Shown: positions 17,219 to 26,126 of the stretch, in pieces
Position numbering within the stretch: the first letter of the stretch is position 1
Layout of the letters: the number at the start of each line of letters is the position of its first letter
DNA from: JAGWRI01 sp963728785
Lineage (GTDB): Bacteria; Gemmatimonadota; Gemmatimonadetes; Gemmatimonadales; Gemmatimonadaceae
NCBI GenBank assembly: GCA_963728785.1
Contig: CAVSKV010000004.1
Location: 1,674,001 to 1,738,000 of the forward strand
Length of the DNA stretch: 64,000 bases
Direction of reading: 5' to 3'
Translations under genes and position numbers: made by a program
Notes under the pieces: model-generated
Told to the model about the DNA's origin: nothing
What the model saw: the letters and a program-made list of their open reading frames with translations, nothing else
Databases searched by the model: none

Positions 17219-18343
17219 TCACGTCGAAGGCCCCCGCCCGCCCAACCGGCCAAGCTGCTCGATCGCCTTCCCGTACTCGGCCCATTCGCCGGTGTCCATC
17301 CACGCATTCTCGCCAATGGGGAAGACTCCCACGCGTCCGCCGGCTTCCTTGATCCGCTCCATGAACTCCGGCATGTCACAGCGCTCGTTCTCCGCAATCA
17401 GCCCGAGCCGGTCGCGCCGGATCACGTACATGCCGGTGTTCACGAGAAAGTTGTACTTCGGCTTTTCCGAGATCCGGGCCAGGCTCCCTCCCTTCTCCAA
17501 TTCACACACCCCATACGGAATTCGATATTCCTTGAGCGACGCCACCAGCGTGAGGTCGTACGCGTTGTCGGTGTGGAACGCCAGCAGTTCCGCATAGTCC
17601 GCCTGAATCACGACGTCGCAGTTGGTGACGATCATCGACCCGGGCACCGGCGAGAACAGCGCCCGGAGGCTGCCCGCCGTTCCGAGCGGCTCGTTCTCCT
17701 CCACGTAGCTTACCGAGTAGCTCGGCGCCAGTTCTTCGAAGAACGACTTGATGATCCGGGACTTGTGGTTCACCGAGAGGTGAAACTCGTTGAGGCCGTA
17801 CGGCAGGAACTGCTCGATGATGGTCTCGATCACCGTGCGATCGCCCACGGGGATCAGCGCCTTGGGCAGGACCTTGGTGAACGGCTCGAGCCGCGTGCCG
17901 AGTCCGCCGGCCATGATCACTACCGGAAGATCCAGGTGCGGCTTCGCCCTGCCCGGCTCGGTGCCCTGGAACATCCCCTTCCAGAACAGGAGCTGCACGA
18001 TCTTCCGCTTCCGGTTCACCACCGGCACGCACGTGAGGTTGCCGTTCAACATGTCGGCGCGCACGCGCTCGGGATCGTACGCCTCCTGGGCCACGTACGG
18101 CTTGCGATTGCATACCCGCCGCACCTCGGCCTTCAGGTCGCCTTCCGACAGGATCCACCGCCGGATGTCGCCGTCGGTCAGCGAGCCCACCAGCCGCGAC
18201 TCGCCGTCCACCACGAAGACGACCTTCTCCTCAGTCTTCTCCAGCTGCTCCATCGCCTGGCGGATGGTGTGCGTCTCGGGCAGCAGGAACCGCTTGACGT
18301 CGTCTTCGGTCATTGGTCTCGTGTCCAGGGGTTCGTGCGGCAT
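17219..18343 (-). CDS. CBS domain-nucleotidyltransferase fusion, PtmE-like
   Basis: A ~374-residue protein. Residues ~10-120 hold a CBS-domain pair (VFVVDGESRLVGSLTDGDIRR, then VPVVNRKRKIVQL). Residues ~125-360 are a sugar-1-phosphate nucleotidyltransferase with MAGGLGTRLEPFTKVLPKAL and NCDVV. This order is that of PtmE, the guanylyltransferase making GDP-glucosamine in Campylobacter legionaminate synthesis. CBS domains usually sense adenine nucleotides, suggesting allosteric control. Possible starts are ATG 18343 (used here), ATG 18313 and an upstream in-frame ATG at 18394; none has a strong ribosome site. Confidence 0.83.
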   Translation of the reverse strand: MPHEPLDTRPMTEDDVKRFLLPETHTIRQAMEQLEKTEEKVVFVVDGESRLVGSLTDGDIRRWILSEGDLKAEVRRVCNRKPYVAQEAYDPERVRADMLNGNLTCVPVVNRKRKIVQLLFWKGMFQGTEPGRAKPHLDLPVVIMAGGLGTRLEPFTKVLPKALIPVGDRTVIETIIEQFLPYGLNEFHLSVNHKSRIIKSFFEELAPSYSVSYVEENEPLGTAGSLRALFSPVPGSMIVTNCDVVIQADYAELLAFHTDNAYDLTLVASLKEYRIPYGVCELEKGGSLARISEKPKYNFLVNTGMYVIRRDRLGLIAENERCDMPEFMERIKEAGGRVGVFPIGENAWMDTGEWAEYGKAIEQLGRLGGRGPST

Positions 18344-18371
18344 TGAGCGGCTCGGCCCGCGGGAATCGGCA

Positions 18372-19568
18372 TCACAGGCGCTCCGGCAGGTCATGGAAGC
18401 TCTTCTTGAGCGCCTCGGCGCGCAGGGGCGCCCGCTTCAGCACGTTCTTGATTCGCTCGCTGGCGCGGCCATCGCGAAAGCGATCGTACGGATTGCGCAT
18501 GCCGCGCAGCGACGCCCGGAATCGCGCCGAGCGCGCCTTGCGGATCCCCTGCAGGATTTCGGCCCGCCCGCCGCGGACGTCGATCACGTTCGCCGCCCGC
18601 ACCCTGCCCCGCTGGCGGTCGCCGATGTTGACCACCGGCAGCTTGAACGAAGGCGCCTCGGTGAGCCCGCTCGACGAGTTCCCCACCATCACCGCGCAAT
18701 GCCTGAGGCAGGCCAGATACCGCCCATGCCCCAGATGCGGAATCCACTTGAACCGCTCGGGATCCTTCGCGCACGCGGCGCGCAGCAGCGCGTTGATGCG
18801 GCCGCCCTCCGCGTCCGCATTTGCCATCGTGAATATGGCCCGCAATCCGCTGGCCCTCATTGCCGCCAGCAGGTACCGCACCTGCGTGTCCACGCTCGCC
18901 CTGTCCAGCGTGGCCGGGTGGAAGGTGACGAGCGCCACCGGATCGTGGAGGTCGAAGCCGATCTCGCGTTCGAGTTCGTCGCGCGTCATCAGCGGCGATC
19001 CATACAGGCTGTCGAGCCCGGGCGCGCCGAAGTTGTATACGCGCTCCGGCGCCTCGCCCATCTGGATGATCCGCCGTCGGTACGTTTCATTGGCCGCAAA
19101 GTGCAGGTAGGCCATCTTGGTGATGGCGTGGCGCACCGACTCATCGATCGCGCCCTCGCTGCGCTCCCCGCCGTGGATGTGCGCCATCGGGATACGCAGC
19201 ATCAGCGCCGCCACCGCGGCGGCGAGCAGCTCGAACCGGTCGCCGAGCATCACGACGACGTCCGGCTTCAGCGCCACGAATGCATCGGCGAACCCCGACA
19301 TCCCCCGCGCGATGGACTTCGCGTTGGCAACGCCCGACTCGCCGGTAAGCCGCATGTCCACCTCGCGGTCAATCCGCACGCCCTCCGCGTCGATCTCGCG
19401 CGACGTCCGGCCGAACTTCCGCGACGTGTGCATCCCCGAGGCGATCACCTGCAGCCGCAGCGCAGCGTCGCTCCGGATGGCGAGCATCAGCCCCCGTAGC
19501 AGCCCGAAATCGGCCCGGCTCGTGGTCACCACGCAGATCCGCCGGTGCTTCACGCCAGATGGTCCCAT
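18372..19568 (-). CDS. neuC: UDP-GlcNAc 2-epimerase (hydrolysing) family, NeuC/LegG
   Basis: A 398-residue GT-B-like hydrolysing 2-epimerase. It releases the nucleotide and inverts C2 to give the free hexosamine for NeuB. Motifs: VTTSRADFGLL at the N-terminus, SGMHTSRKFG near 45, VVMLGDRFELLAAA near 105, HIHGGERSEGAIDESVRH near 130, and GNSSSGLTEAPSF near 295. The frame is open far upstream; ATG 19568 overlaps neuB by 19 bp, while GTG 19553 would overlap neuB's TGA as GTGA, so the true start may be five codons later. With a PtmE/LegC context the substrate may be a diamino-trideoxy sugar rather than GlcNAc. Confidence 0.87.
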   Translation of the reverse strand: MGPSGVKHRRICVVTTSRADFGLLRGLMLAIRSDAALRLQVIASGMHTSRKFGRTSREIDAEGVRIDREVDMRLTGESGVANAKSIARGMSGFADAFVALKPDVVVMLGDRFELLAAAVAALMLRIPMAHIHGGERSEGAIDESVRHAITKMAYLHFAANETYRRRIIQMGEAPERVYNFGAPGLDSLYGSPLMTRDELEREIGFDLHDPVALVTFHPATLDRASVDTQVRYLLAAMRASGLRAIFTMANADAEGGRINALLRAACAKDPERFKWIPHLGHGRYLACLRHCAVMVGNSSSGLTEAPSFKLPVVNIGDRQRGRVRAANVIDVRGGRAEILQGIRKARSARFRASLRGMRNPYDRFRDGRASERIKNVLKRAPLRAEALKKSFHDLPERL

Positions 19569-20560
19569 TGAATGACTTCGTCCCGCGCCACGTGGGTGCG
19601 GAGCGTGCGTCCGATCAGCACGGCGCGGAACTTCGGCGCGAGCCCGCTTCCCGGTCGCTTGATCGCCAGGTCGCCGGCGGCGAGCCGGTGCCCGGCGGGC
19701 AGCGCCCGCGACGCCACCACGCTCTTCCTGGCCACCGGGATATTGGGCAGTTCGCACGGCGCCGGCGCCTTGATGCCGGTGCCCAGCGCCGCCTCCACGT
19801 TCCGGATCGCCGCCACCATCTGCGTCAGCTCTGCCGGCTCCAGCGACGCCGCGTGGTCCGGCCCGGGCAGCGACCGGTCCAGCGTGAAGTGCTTCTCGAT
19901 GATCACCGCACCCATCGCCACCGCGGCCACGGCGATCTCGATGCCCGGCGTGTGGTCCGAGTATCCCACCGGCAGCTGAAACGCCGTGGCGAGCGTGTGC
20001 ATCGCCCGCAGGTTCACCTCGCCGTACGGCGCCGGGTACTCGGTCACGCAATGCAATAGAGAGATGTCCGCGGCCCCGGCCGCCCGGAGGACGTTCACGG
20101 CCTCCTCAACCTCGCCCAGCGTGCACATGCCGGTGGACACGATCAGCGGCTTGCCCTTCCGAGCCAGGTGCTCCAGGAACGGCAGGTTCGTGATCTCGCC
20201 CGACGGCACCTTGAACAGCGGCAGGTTCATTTCGGCCACCAGGTCCGCGCTCTGCTCGTCGAACGCGCTCGACAGGAACTGGATCCCCACCTCTCGGCAG
20301 TGCGCGATCAGCCGCTCGTGGGCCCGCGCGTCCAGCTCGAGCCGGTGCAGCATGTCCCGCTGCGATTCCGACGCCGCCTGCGTGCGCTCCTGATACGCCG
20401 CCTTGGGCGCGGCGCCGGTGGCCAGGAGATCGGCCCGGAACGTCTGGAATTTGACCGCGTCGGCGCCGCTGGCCCGGGCCGCGTCGATCAGACGCAGCGC
20501 CAGATCCAGCGATCCGTTGTGGTTGACGCCGGCCTCGGCGATGACGAATACGTGTGCCAT
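19550..20560 (-). CDS. neuB: Nonulosonate synthase, NeuB/LegI family
   Basis: A 336-residue enzyme that condenses phosphoenolpyruvate with a six-carbon amino sugar to form a nine-carbon nonulosonic acid. Motifs: IAEAGVNHNGSLDLAL near residue 6, DAVKFQTF, GMCTLGEVEEAV near 140, HCVTEYPAPY near 165, GYSDHTPG near 200 and EKHFTLDRSLPGPDHAASL near 225. A C-terminal antifreeze/SAF domain follows (VVASRALPAGHRLAAGDLA). The start at 20560 has a good ribosome site (AGGA 7-8 nt upstream), better than the in-frame ATG 13 codons earlier. Length is slightly below typical NeuB. Confidence 0.92.
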   Translation of the reverse strand: MAHVFVIAEAGVNHNGSLDLALRLIDAARASGADAVKFQTFRADLLATGAAPKAAYQERTQAASESQRDMLHRLELDARAHERLIAHCREVGIQFLSSAFDEQSADLVAEMNLPLFKVPSGEITNLPFLEHLARKGKPLIVSTGMCTLGEVEEAVNVLRAAGAADISLLHCVTEYPAPYGEVNLRAMHTLATAFQLPVGYSDHTPGIEIAVAAVAMGAVIIEKHFTLDRSLPGPDHAASLEPAELTQMVAAIRNVEAALGTGIKAPAPCELPNIPVARKSVVASRALPAGHRLAAGDLAIKRPGSGLAPKFRAVLIGRTLRTHVARDEVIQWDHLA

Positions 20561-20567
20561 GATATTC

Positions 20568-21245
20568 CTATTTGATGCGACGTGCCGGGCAGCCTGCATA
20601 GACCCCGGGCTCGAGAATGTCCTCCACCACCGTCGCCCCCGCGCCGATCATGCACTCCTCCGCGATGCGGATCCCCTCGATCACCGTCGCGCCAGCGCCG
20701 ACCATCGAGAACCGTCCGATCGTCACGCCGCCGGAGATCGTCGCGCCCGGCGCGACGTGCACCCAGTCGGCCACCGTGACGTCGTGCTCCACCGTGGCGT
20801 TCGTGTTCACGATCACCCCCCGTCCGAGCGTCGCCCCGCTGTTGATCACTGCGCCGTCCATGACGACGGTCGCCTCGGCCGCCGCCACTCCCTCGTTGAG
20901 CACCGCGTCCGGAGACACGATGGCCGGAAACGACCACGAGCGTGATTCCAGCCGAGCCCAGATGTCGTGCCGCAACTGCCCGAGGCCAACCTGACCCACG
21001 GCCAGCGCGGCGTTCAGATTCCTCCTCCCATCGCCGGACTTCCTCAGCGACGCGTCCGTACCAAGGTAGACAGTGCCCAGTATCTCGCCCCCATCCTCCA
21101 GCGCCGTATACCCCAGAATGCGGTAGCGCCTCAGTTTCCGAAGAACACTGATCACCACGCGGGCGTGGCCGCCACCGCCGATCACGACGATTGCACCCCG
21201 GCCCGATGCGGCTCGTCCCCCTGTTTGCTTTGGCCTATTTGCCAT
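20568..21245 (-). CDS. NeuD/PglD-type sugar O/N-acetyltransferase
   Basis: A 225-residue protein with an N-terminal Rossmann-like lobe (VVIGGGGHARVVISVLRKL near residue 20) and a C-terminal left-handed beta-helix made of hexapeptide repeats (VNTNATVEHDVTVADWVHVA). EHDV includes the catalytic histidine of PglD/NeuD enzymes. It should move acetyl from acetyl-CoA to the 4-amino group of a sugar nucleotide (LegH/PglD role) or to a hydroxyl of the nonulosonate (NeuD role). It lies 7 bp upstream of neuB on the same strand. Confidence 0.85.
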   Translation of the reverse strand: MANRPKQTGGRAASGRGAIVVIGGGGHARVVISVLRKLRRYRILGYTALEDGGEILGTVYLGTDASLRKSGDGRRNLNAALAVGQVGLGQLRHDIWARLESRSWSFPAIVSPDAVLNEGVAAAEATVVMDGAVINSGATLGRGVIVNTNATVEHDVTVADWVHVAPGATISGGVTIGRFSMVGAGATVIEGIRIAEECMIGAGATVVEDILEPGVYAGCPARRIK

Positions 21246-21289
21246 TCAGGTGCCCTCTGCGCGCGGCCCATCCACGACGCGCCCAGCCG

Positions 21290-22705
21290 TTAGCCGTACG
21301 CGGCATGCACCGAATCCTCGCTCGCCGATGCCCGGTCGGAGATCAGGGCGGTCAACTGCATCGCGTCGTCTCCCAGCTTGCGGGCCACGCCTTCGATCTT
21401 CCGCCTCAGCGCATCGCCGGCCCCTAGATACTCACGTGACAATGAAACGATCTCTTCGAGTTCGGCCGGCGATGCATGGACGGGAAACTCGCGGACGTGC
21501 TCGTATTCCAGAAGCGTCTGGAGGCTGTGCATCTTGTGGGCGACCGACCCCAGAAAGATGGAGGGCGTGCCCCCCAGCGCCGCCAGGATCGACGGATGAT
21601 ATCGGCCCGAAATGAGGAGTCTGGCATTCGCGAGAATGGCTCCGCCCATGAAGACCGACGTATACACCGGCACGATCCCCACGCGCTCGCTCGCCGCCAC
21701 CGCCTGCAAAAAGGAATCCCCCGCGCAGCTCTCGATGAGATACACCGGATGCCCCAGTGTCCGGACGGCCCGCACGAGACGCGTGAACGCCTCGATCGAC
21801 TTCGTCCGGTCTCTCGCAGCCAGAGCGCTCCCCCCGATGCAGATATACGGCTTGGAGAAGTCCAGTCTCCCGAGGTTCTCCTTGTTCTCGGGGAACGGCA
21901 GGATGAAGTCCCCATTCCGCGGCACCGCGTCGCGGTTCGCCGCGATGAGCGCATACCAGCTGAACAGCGAGTCCGGAATCATCGCGCACTCGATGCCCGG
22001 CATCTCCTTCGTGACGTACTCGCAAGACTCGTAATCGCGCGCGGCAACCGCCGTGCATCGCGACAACGTGCGTCGCGCGAACTCGAGGGTCTGCTGATTC
22101 CGCCCGGACGGAACGGAATCGGAAATGATGCTGTTGACGAACACGACCTTCTTGTTCAGCCGCAGCCCCAGTTCCGCCATCCCGAGCAAGAAGAGCGTCG
22201 GCCGCTCTGGCGGCGTCGCGAAGACGACGTCCCCCTCGCCGTTCACAACCACCACGTCGCAATTCAGCACCTTCTCATAGATGTCCTGGAGCCCCGGGAG
22301 CTTGCGGCGGTAGCGGAGGACGTTCTCCGCGGTCTCCGCTGGATCGTGCGCCACGAAATCCCTCGCCCCGTAGAGTTCTTCGAGGCGCACATAGTAGTCG
22401 AAGAGTCTTCGCCTGTGCCGGTTGGCTCGCAGGTTGAGAAAGAGCCAGTTGAACCGCCCCGGCAACAGCGTGTGGACGAAGCCGAAGCTGGCGTTCGGAT
22501 GCAGGAAATCACGGCCGGGTAGTGGCCAGCCCGTCGGGGGCAGGAGAAACGTGCTTCCGGTGATGGTTCCCGTGACCTCGAATCGGGCCGCGAGCGTCTG
22601 GTACAGGGCCAGGCTCGCCGCTCTGCCTCCCCAGTTCGGACTCGACGTGTTGTCGCCGACGACCAGCGCTCTCATACGGCCAGGGGGCATGCGGTTACCC
22701 GCCAT
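21290..22705 (-). CDS. Polysaccharide pyruvyltransferase family protein
   Basis: A 471-residue protein with features of the PS_pyruv_trans family, which adds ketal-linked pyruvate to surface polysaccharides: N-terminal VVGDNTSSPNWGGRAAS, VVVNGEGDVVFATP near 155, and the C-terminal SGRYHPSILAALGGTPSIFLGS near 395 with the conserved R-H pair. The match is moderate and the insert-rich middle is unusual, so it could act on a different acceptor. It overlaps the ABC ATPase gene by 11 bp. Confidence 0.75.
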   Translation of the reverse strand: MAGNRMPPGRMRALVVGDNTSSPNWGGRAASLALYQTLAARFEVTGTITGSTFLLPPTGWPLPGRDFLHPNASFGFVHTLLPGRFNWLFLNLRANRHRRRLFDYYVRLEELYGARDFVAHDPAETAENVLRYRRKLPGLQDIYEKVLNCDVVVVNGEGDVVFATPPERPTLFLLGMAELGLRLNKKVVFVNSIISDSVPSGRNQQTLEFARRTLSRCTAVAARDYESCEYVTKEMPGIECAMIPDSLFSWYALIAANRDAVPRNGDFILPFPENKENLGRLDFSKPYICIGGSALAARDRTKSIEAFTRLVRAVRTLGHPVYLIESCAGDSFLQAVAASERVGIVPVYTSVFMGGAILANARLLISGRYHPSILAALGGTPSIFLGSVAHKMHSLQTLLEYEHVREFPVHASPAELEEIVSLSREYLGAGDALRRKIEGVARKLGDDAMQLTALISDRASASEDSVHAAYG

Positions 22706-24035
22706 GATTGTTCAACGATACACGCGCGACGGCACCGTTGGGCAGCTTCCACTCGTACGGCACGACCACGGGCGTCGCGCGGGCGGCGAGTCCAAGGTGT
22801 TCTCCCAGGAACCCGTGGTTTCGGAGGTCGCCGGTCACCGTGAACGAAGCCACGTCCTGGTACTCCATGATCGATTCCCGGCCGTCCTTTCCCCAGATGG
22901 CGAGTTTGACGCTGAAGTCCTGGGGCAGCAGCGGCAGGGACTTGAACCGGCACACGATCACGCCCGGCCCGTGCAGCACGTCGGGCCGATGCCCATCCAG
23001 CAGCATGCTGGCCGCGAAACACCCGGCCTTCGCATTCACCACGCCCAGCACGAAGTACGGCTTCTCGATCAGTTGCTTCGCGTCGAAGTGAATCTCGACG
23101 TCCAACTCCTCCCCCGGACTGAACTGATGCGTCGCCGTCCCGGCAGCACCCTTCAGGACAACCTCGTTGAGCACCAGCCCATGGCGTTCGCTCTCGAACT
23201 TGAACGCGCCGCCCGTAATGCTGTCGAGATAGAGGCCGGACACCTCCTCCACGGGTCCGTCGGCCCGAATCCGTCCGCCTTCGAACAGCAGCGCCCGCGG
23301 GCAGAGCTGCCTCACGGCTTCGAGATTGTGACTGACGAATACGATCGTCCGGCCGCTCTCTGCGACTTCCTCCATCTTCCCCATGCACTTCTTTTGGAAC
23401 GACGCGTCGCCCACCGCAAGCACCTCGTCCACCAGGAGGACTTCGGGTTCCAAATGCGCGGCCACCGAAAAGGCCAGGCGCACGAGCATCCCCGAGGAAT
23501 ACCGCTTCACCTGCGTGTCGATGAACTTCTCCACGCCCGAGAACTCCACGATCTCGTCGAACTTCCGGTCCATCTCGGCCTTCGACATGCCGAGCAGGAT
23601 CCCGTTGAAGTACACGTTCTCCCGCCCCGTCAAATCCGGGTGGAAGCCGGTGCCGACTTCCAGCAGGCTCGACACCCGGCCGTTGATCGTGGCCCGCCCG
23701 CTCGTCGGCTCCACGATTCGCGCGATGATCTTCAAGACGGTGCTCTTGCCCGCGCCATTGCGGCCGATGAGCCCCACCCGTTCGCCGTGCTTGATCTCGA
23801 ACGACGCGTCCCGCACCGCCCAGATCACGTCCTTCGACTCGGCCTCGTCCTCGCCGAACCGGCTCAACTGGCGCAACCGCCGGTAGTTGTCCAGCGGCAG
23901 CCTCGCCCACGCTTTGAGCGACTCCAGGAAGGTGTCTTCGCTCCGGCGAGTGCTCCCCAGCCGGTAGCGCTTGGACAGCTTCTCGGCCGTGATCGCGTAG
24001 GGCGACGCGACGGCGTGCGTCTCGCTATGCGACAT
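22695..24035 (-). CDS. ABC polysaccharide exporter ATPase with Wzt-like C-terminal domain
   Basis: A 446-residue ATPase. Walker A GRNGAGKST lies near residue 92, signature YSSGMLVRLAFS near 170 and Walker B VLLVDEVLAVGD near 190. Residues ~260-446 form a beta-sandwich tail of the Wzt carbohydrate-binding type, which recognises the modified chain terminus before export. The start (24035, MSHSETHAV) overlaps the permease stop by 11 bp; an upstream in-frame ATG exists at 24092 but lies deep inside the permease gene. It pairs with the permease at 24025-24873 to export a finished lipid-linked glycan across the inner membrane. Confidence 0.92.
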   Translation of the reverse strand: MSHSETHAVASPYAITAEKLSKRYRLGSTRRSEDTFLESLKAWARLPLDNYRRLRQLSRFGEDEAESKDVIWAVRDASFEIKHGERVGLIGRNGAGKSTVLKIIARIVEPTSGRATINGRVSSLLEVGTGFHPDLTGRENVYFNGILLGMSKAEMDRKFDEIVEFSGVEKFIDTQVKRYSSGMLVRLAFSVAAHLEPEVLLVDEVLAVGDASFQKKCMGKMEEVAESGRTIVFVSHNLEAVRQLCPRALLFEGGRIRADGPVEEVSGLYLDSITGGAFKFESERHGLVLNEVVLKGAAGTATHQFSPGEELDVEIHFDAKQLIEKPYFVLGVVNAKAGCFAASMLLDGHRPDVLHGPGVIVCRFKSLPLLPQDFSVKLAIWGKDGRESIMEYQDVASFTVTGDLRNHGFLGEHLGLAARATPVVVPYEWKLPNGAVARVSLNNHGG

Positions 24036-24873
24036 CGGCGAATATCCGTTCCGTACGTCGGAAATAGAGCGCCCCGAGCACCGCGATGCCAACGGAACTC
24101 AGGCTGCCCATCAGAATCAGGTCCCACGGCATCGGCGTCGTCCTGAGCAGGGCTGACCGTAACCCCTCGATCACCCCCGCCATGGGATACAGGCCGTACA
24201 CCAGCCGGTACCTGGCGGGAATCAGCGATGCCGGCCAGACCACCGGCGCCGCATACATCAGGATCTGCGCCACGAACGGGATGGCGTGCTTGATGTCACG
24301 ATACTGGATCGCCAGCGCCGACAGGAGCATGCCGAGCCCGGCCGCCGTCAGGATCATCAGCACGATCAGCACCGGAAGCATCACGACCCCGGCGCCCGGC
24401 GCCACGCGGTACCACGCCATCATTGCCACGAGCATCACGAACGCGATGCCGAAGTCCACCAGCTTGGCAAGCACCGGGGTCAGCGGAATCACGAGCCGCG
24501 GAAAGTACACCTTGGTCAGCATGCTGACGTTGCCCACCAGACTCATGGACGAGTCCACCATCGCGCTCGAGAAGAACGTCCACGGCACCAGCGCCGCGAA
24601 CGAGAAGAGCGGATAGGGCACGCCGTCGCTCGGCATCTTGGCCAGCCGTCCGAACACGACGGTGAAGATCAACATGCTGAGCAGCGGCCGGAGGATGGCC
24701 CAGCCGAAGCCCAGAATCGTCTGATTGTAGAGAACGCGGATCTCCTTCCACACCAGGAAGTACAGCAGATCCCTGGACTCGCGTAATTCCCGCCAGTTGA
24801 CCAGATGCCATCCGGGCCTCGGCTCGATGACGATCTGTTCAACGGAGTTCGCGTTGCGTGCTGCAGTCGACAT
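24025..24873 (-). CDS. ABC polysaccharide exporter permease (Wzm/ABC-2 type)
   Basis: A 282-residue membrane protein with about six hydrophobic spans after a ~50-residue cytoplasmic N-terminus (LRESRDLLYFLVWKEIRVLYNQTILGFGWAILRPL, the typical amphipathic entry of Wzm/TagG permeases). The frame continues open upstream, but the family N-terminus fits the ATG at 24873. It forms the channel half of the exporter with the ATPase that follows. Confidence 0.92.
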   Translation of the reverse strand: MSTAARNANSVEQIVIEPRPGWHLVNWRELRESRDLLYFLVWKEIRVLYNQTILGFGWAILRPLLSMLIFTVVFGRLAKMPSDGVPYPLFSFAALVPWTFFSSAMVDSSMSLVGNVSMLTKVYFPRLVIPLTPVLAKLVDFGIAFVMLVAMMAWYRVAPGAGVVMLPVLIVLMILTAAGLGMLLSALAIQYRDIKHAIPFVAQILMYAAPVVWPASLIPARYRLVYGLYPMAGVIEGLRSALLRTTPMPWDLILMGSLSSVGIAVLGALYFRRTERIFADVA

Positions 24874-24914
24874 GTCTCGTTTCTCTATGGGATCGGCCGC
24901 GCCTGCTGGTGCTG

Positions 24915-26126
24915 TTACGCCGCGGCCGCCGCGCGCACCGCCGCGATCACCCGCTCCTGGTCCGCCTCGGTGAGGCCCACGGAACACGGCAGACTCAGCG
25001 CCCGCGCGTGTATGGACTCCGCCACCGGGCACGCCCGGCTCCACGCTCCTGCATGCGCGGCGCTCTGATGCATCGGCTGCCAGAGCGGCCGCGCCTGGAT
25101 CTTCTGCTCGCCGAGCACGCGCAGCAGCGACCGGCTGTCCCGCCCGAACGCCGCCTCGTTTACCAGCACCGTGAACATCCAGAACGCCGAGGTCGCCCAG
25201 GGCGCCTCGCGCATCGGCGCAATGGCCGGCAGGTCGCGGAACGCTTCCACGTAGCGCGCCGCGATCGCCCGCTTCTGGGCCACGAACGCATCCAACTGCT
25301 CCAGCTGTGCGCACCCCATCGCCGCCAGCACATTGGTCAACCGGTAGTTGTAGCCCACCACCCCGTGCACGTACTCCAGCGGATCGTCCTTGGCCTGCGT
25401 GGCCAGATACCGCGCCCGCCTCGCCACCGGCTCCTCGTCGGTCACGAGCATCCCGCCCCCGCCCGTCGTGATCAGCTTGTTGCCGTTGAAGCTGAAGCAA
25501 CTCACCGGGCTCAGCTGGCCGAGCGGGCGGCCCTTGTAGCGCGCACCCAGCGACTCCGTCGCGTCCTCGATCACCGCGAGCCCGAATTCGGCGGCCAGGG
25601 CGTGAACGGCGTCGAGGTCGCAGGGATGCCCCAGGATGTCCACCGGCATCACTGCCCGCACCCGGCGCCCCGTGTGCCGGTTCACCAGTGCCTCGCCGTC
25701 GCGCGAGCAATCCTCGGTCAGAAACGCGCGCAGCTGCGTCGGGTCCATCTGCCAGTAGTCCGCGTCCACGTCCACCACGGCGGGCCACGCGCCCGCGTAG
25801 CGGATCGCATTCAGCGGCGCGATGAACGTGACGGCCGGCGCCACGACTTCATCGTCGGCCCCGATGCCCGACACGAGCGCGGCGATGTGCAGCGCCGCCG
25901 TGCCGGAACTCATCGCGACTGCGAACCGCGCGCCCACCCGCTCCGCGAACTCGCGCTCGAACCGGTCCACGTAGCTCCCCACCGACGACACCCACCCGGT
26001 GTCCAGGCATTCCTTCACATATTTCCATTCGTTGCCCGCAACGTATGGCTCGCACAGGCCGATGAACCCGGCGCCCGCCTTGCCGCCCGGCTCCAGTCGC
26101 GGCGCCGCCACCGTGCCCGGCGCCAT
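24915..26126 (-). CDS. legC: LegC-family PLP aminotransferase
   Basis: A 403-residue DegT/DnrJ/EryC1/StrS-type aminotransferase. FIGLCEPYVAGNEWKYVKECLDTGWVSSVG is split across residues 20-48 and is characteristic of the LegC group. The PLP lysine lies in FSFNGNKLITTGGGG near 195, with EDATESLGARYKG just before it. It should aminate a 4-keto-6-deoxy sugar nucleotide at C4 on the way to a diamino sugar for NeuC/NeuB. Its ATG shares one base with the stop of the epimerase gene (TGATG), so the two are coupled. Confidence 0.88.
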   Translation of the reverse strand: MAPGTVAAPRLEPGGKAGAGFIGLCEPYVAGNEWKYVKECLDTGWVSSVGSYVDRFEREFAERVGARFAVAMSSGTAALHIAALVSGIGADDEVVAPAVTFIAPLNAIRYAGAWPAVVDVDADYWQMDPTQLRAFLTEDCSRDGEALVNRHTGRRVRAVMPVDILGHPCDLDAVHALAAEFGLAVIEDATESLGARYKGRPLGQLSPVSCFSFNGNKLITTGGGGMLVTDEEPVARRARYLATQAKDDPLEYVHGVVGYNYRLTNVLAAMGCAQLEQLDAFVAQKRAIAARYVEAFRDLPAIAPMREAPWATSAFWMFTVLVNEAAFGRDSRSLLRVLGEQKIQARPLWQPMHQSAAHAGAWSRACPVAESIHARALSLPCSVGLTEADQERVIAAVRAAAAA

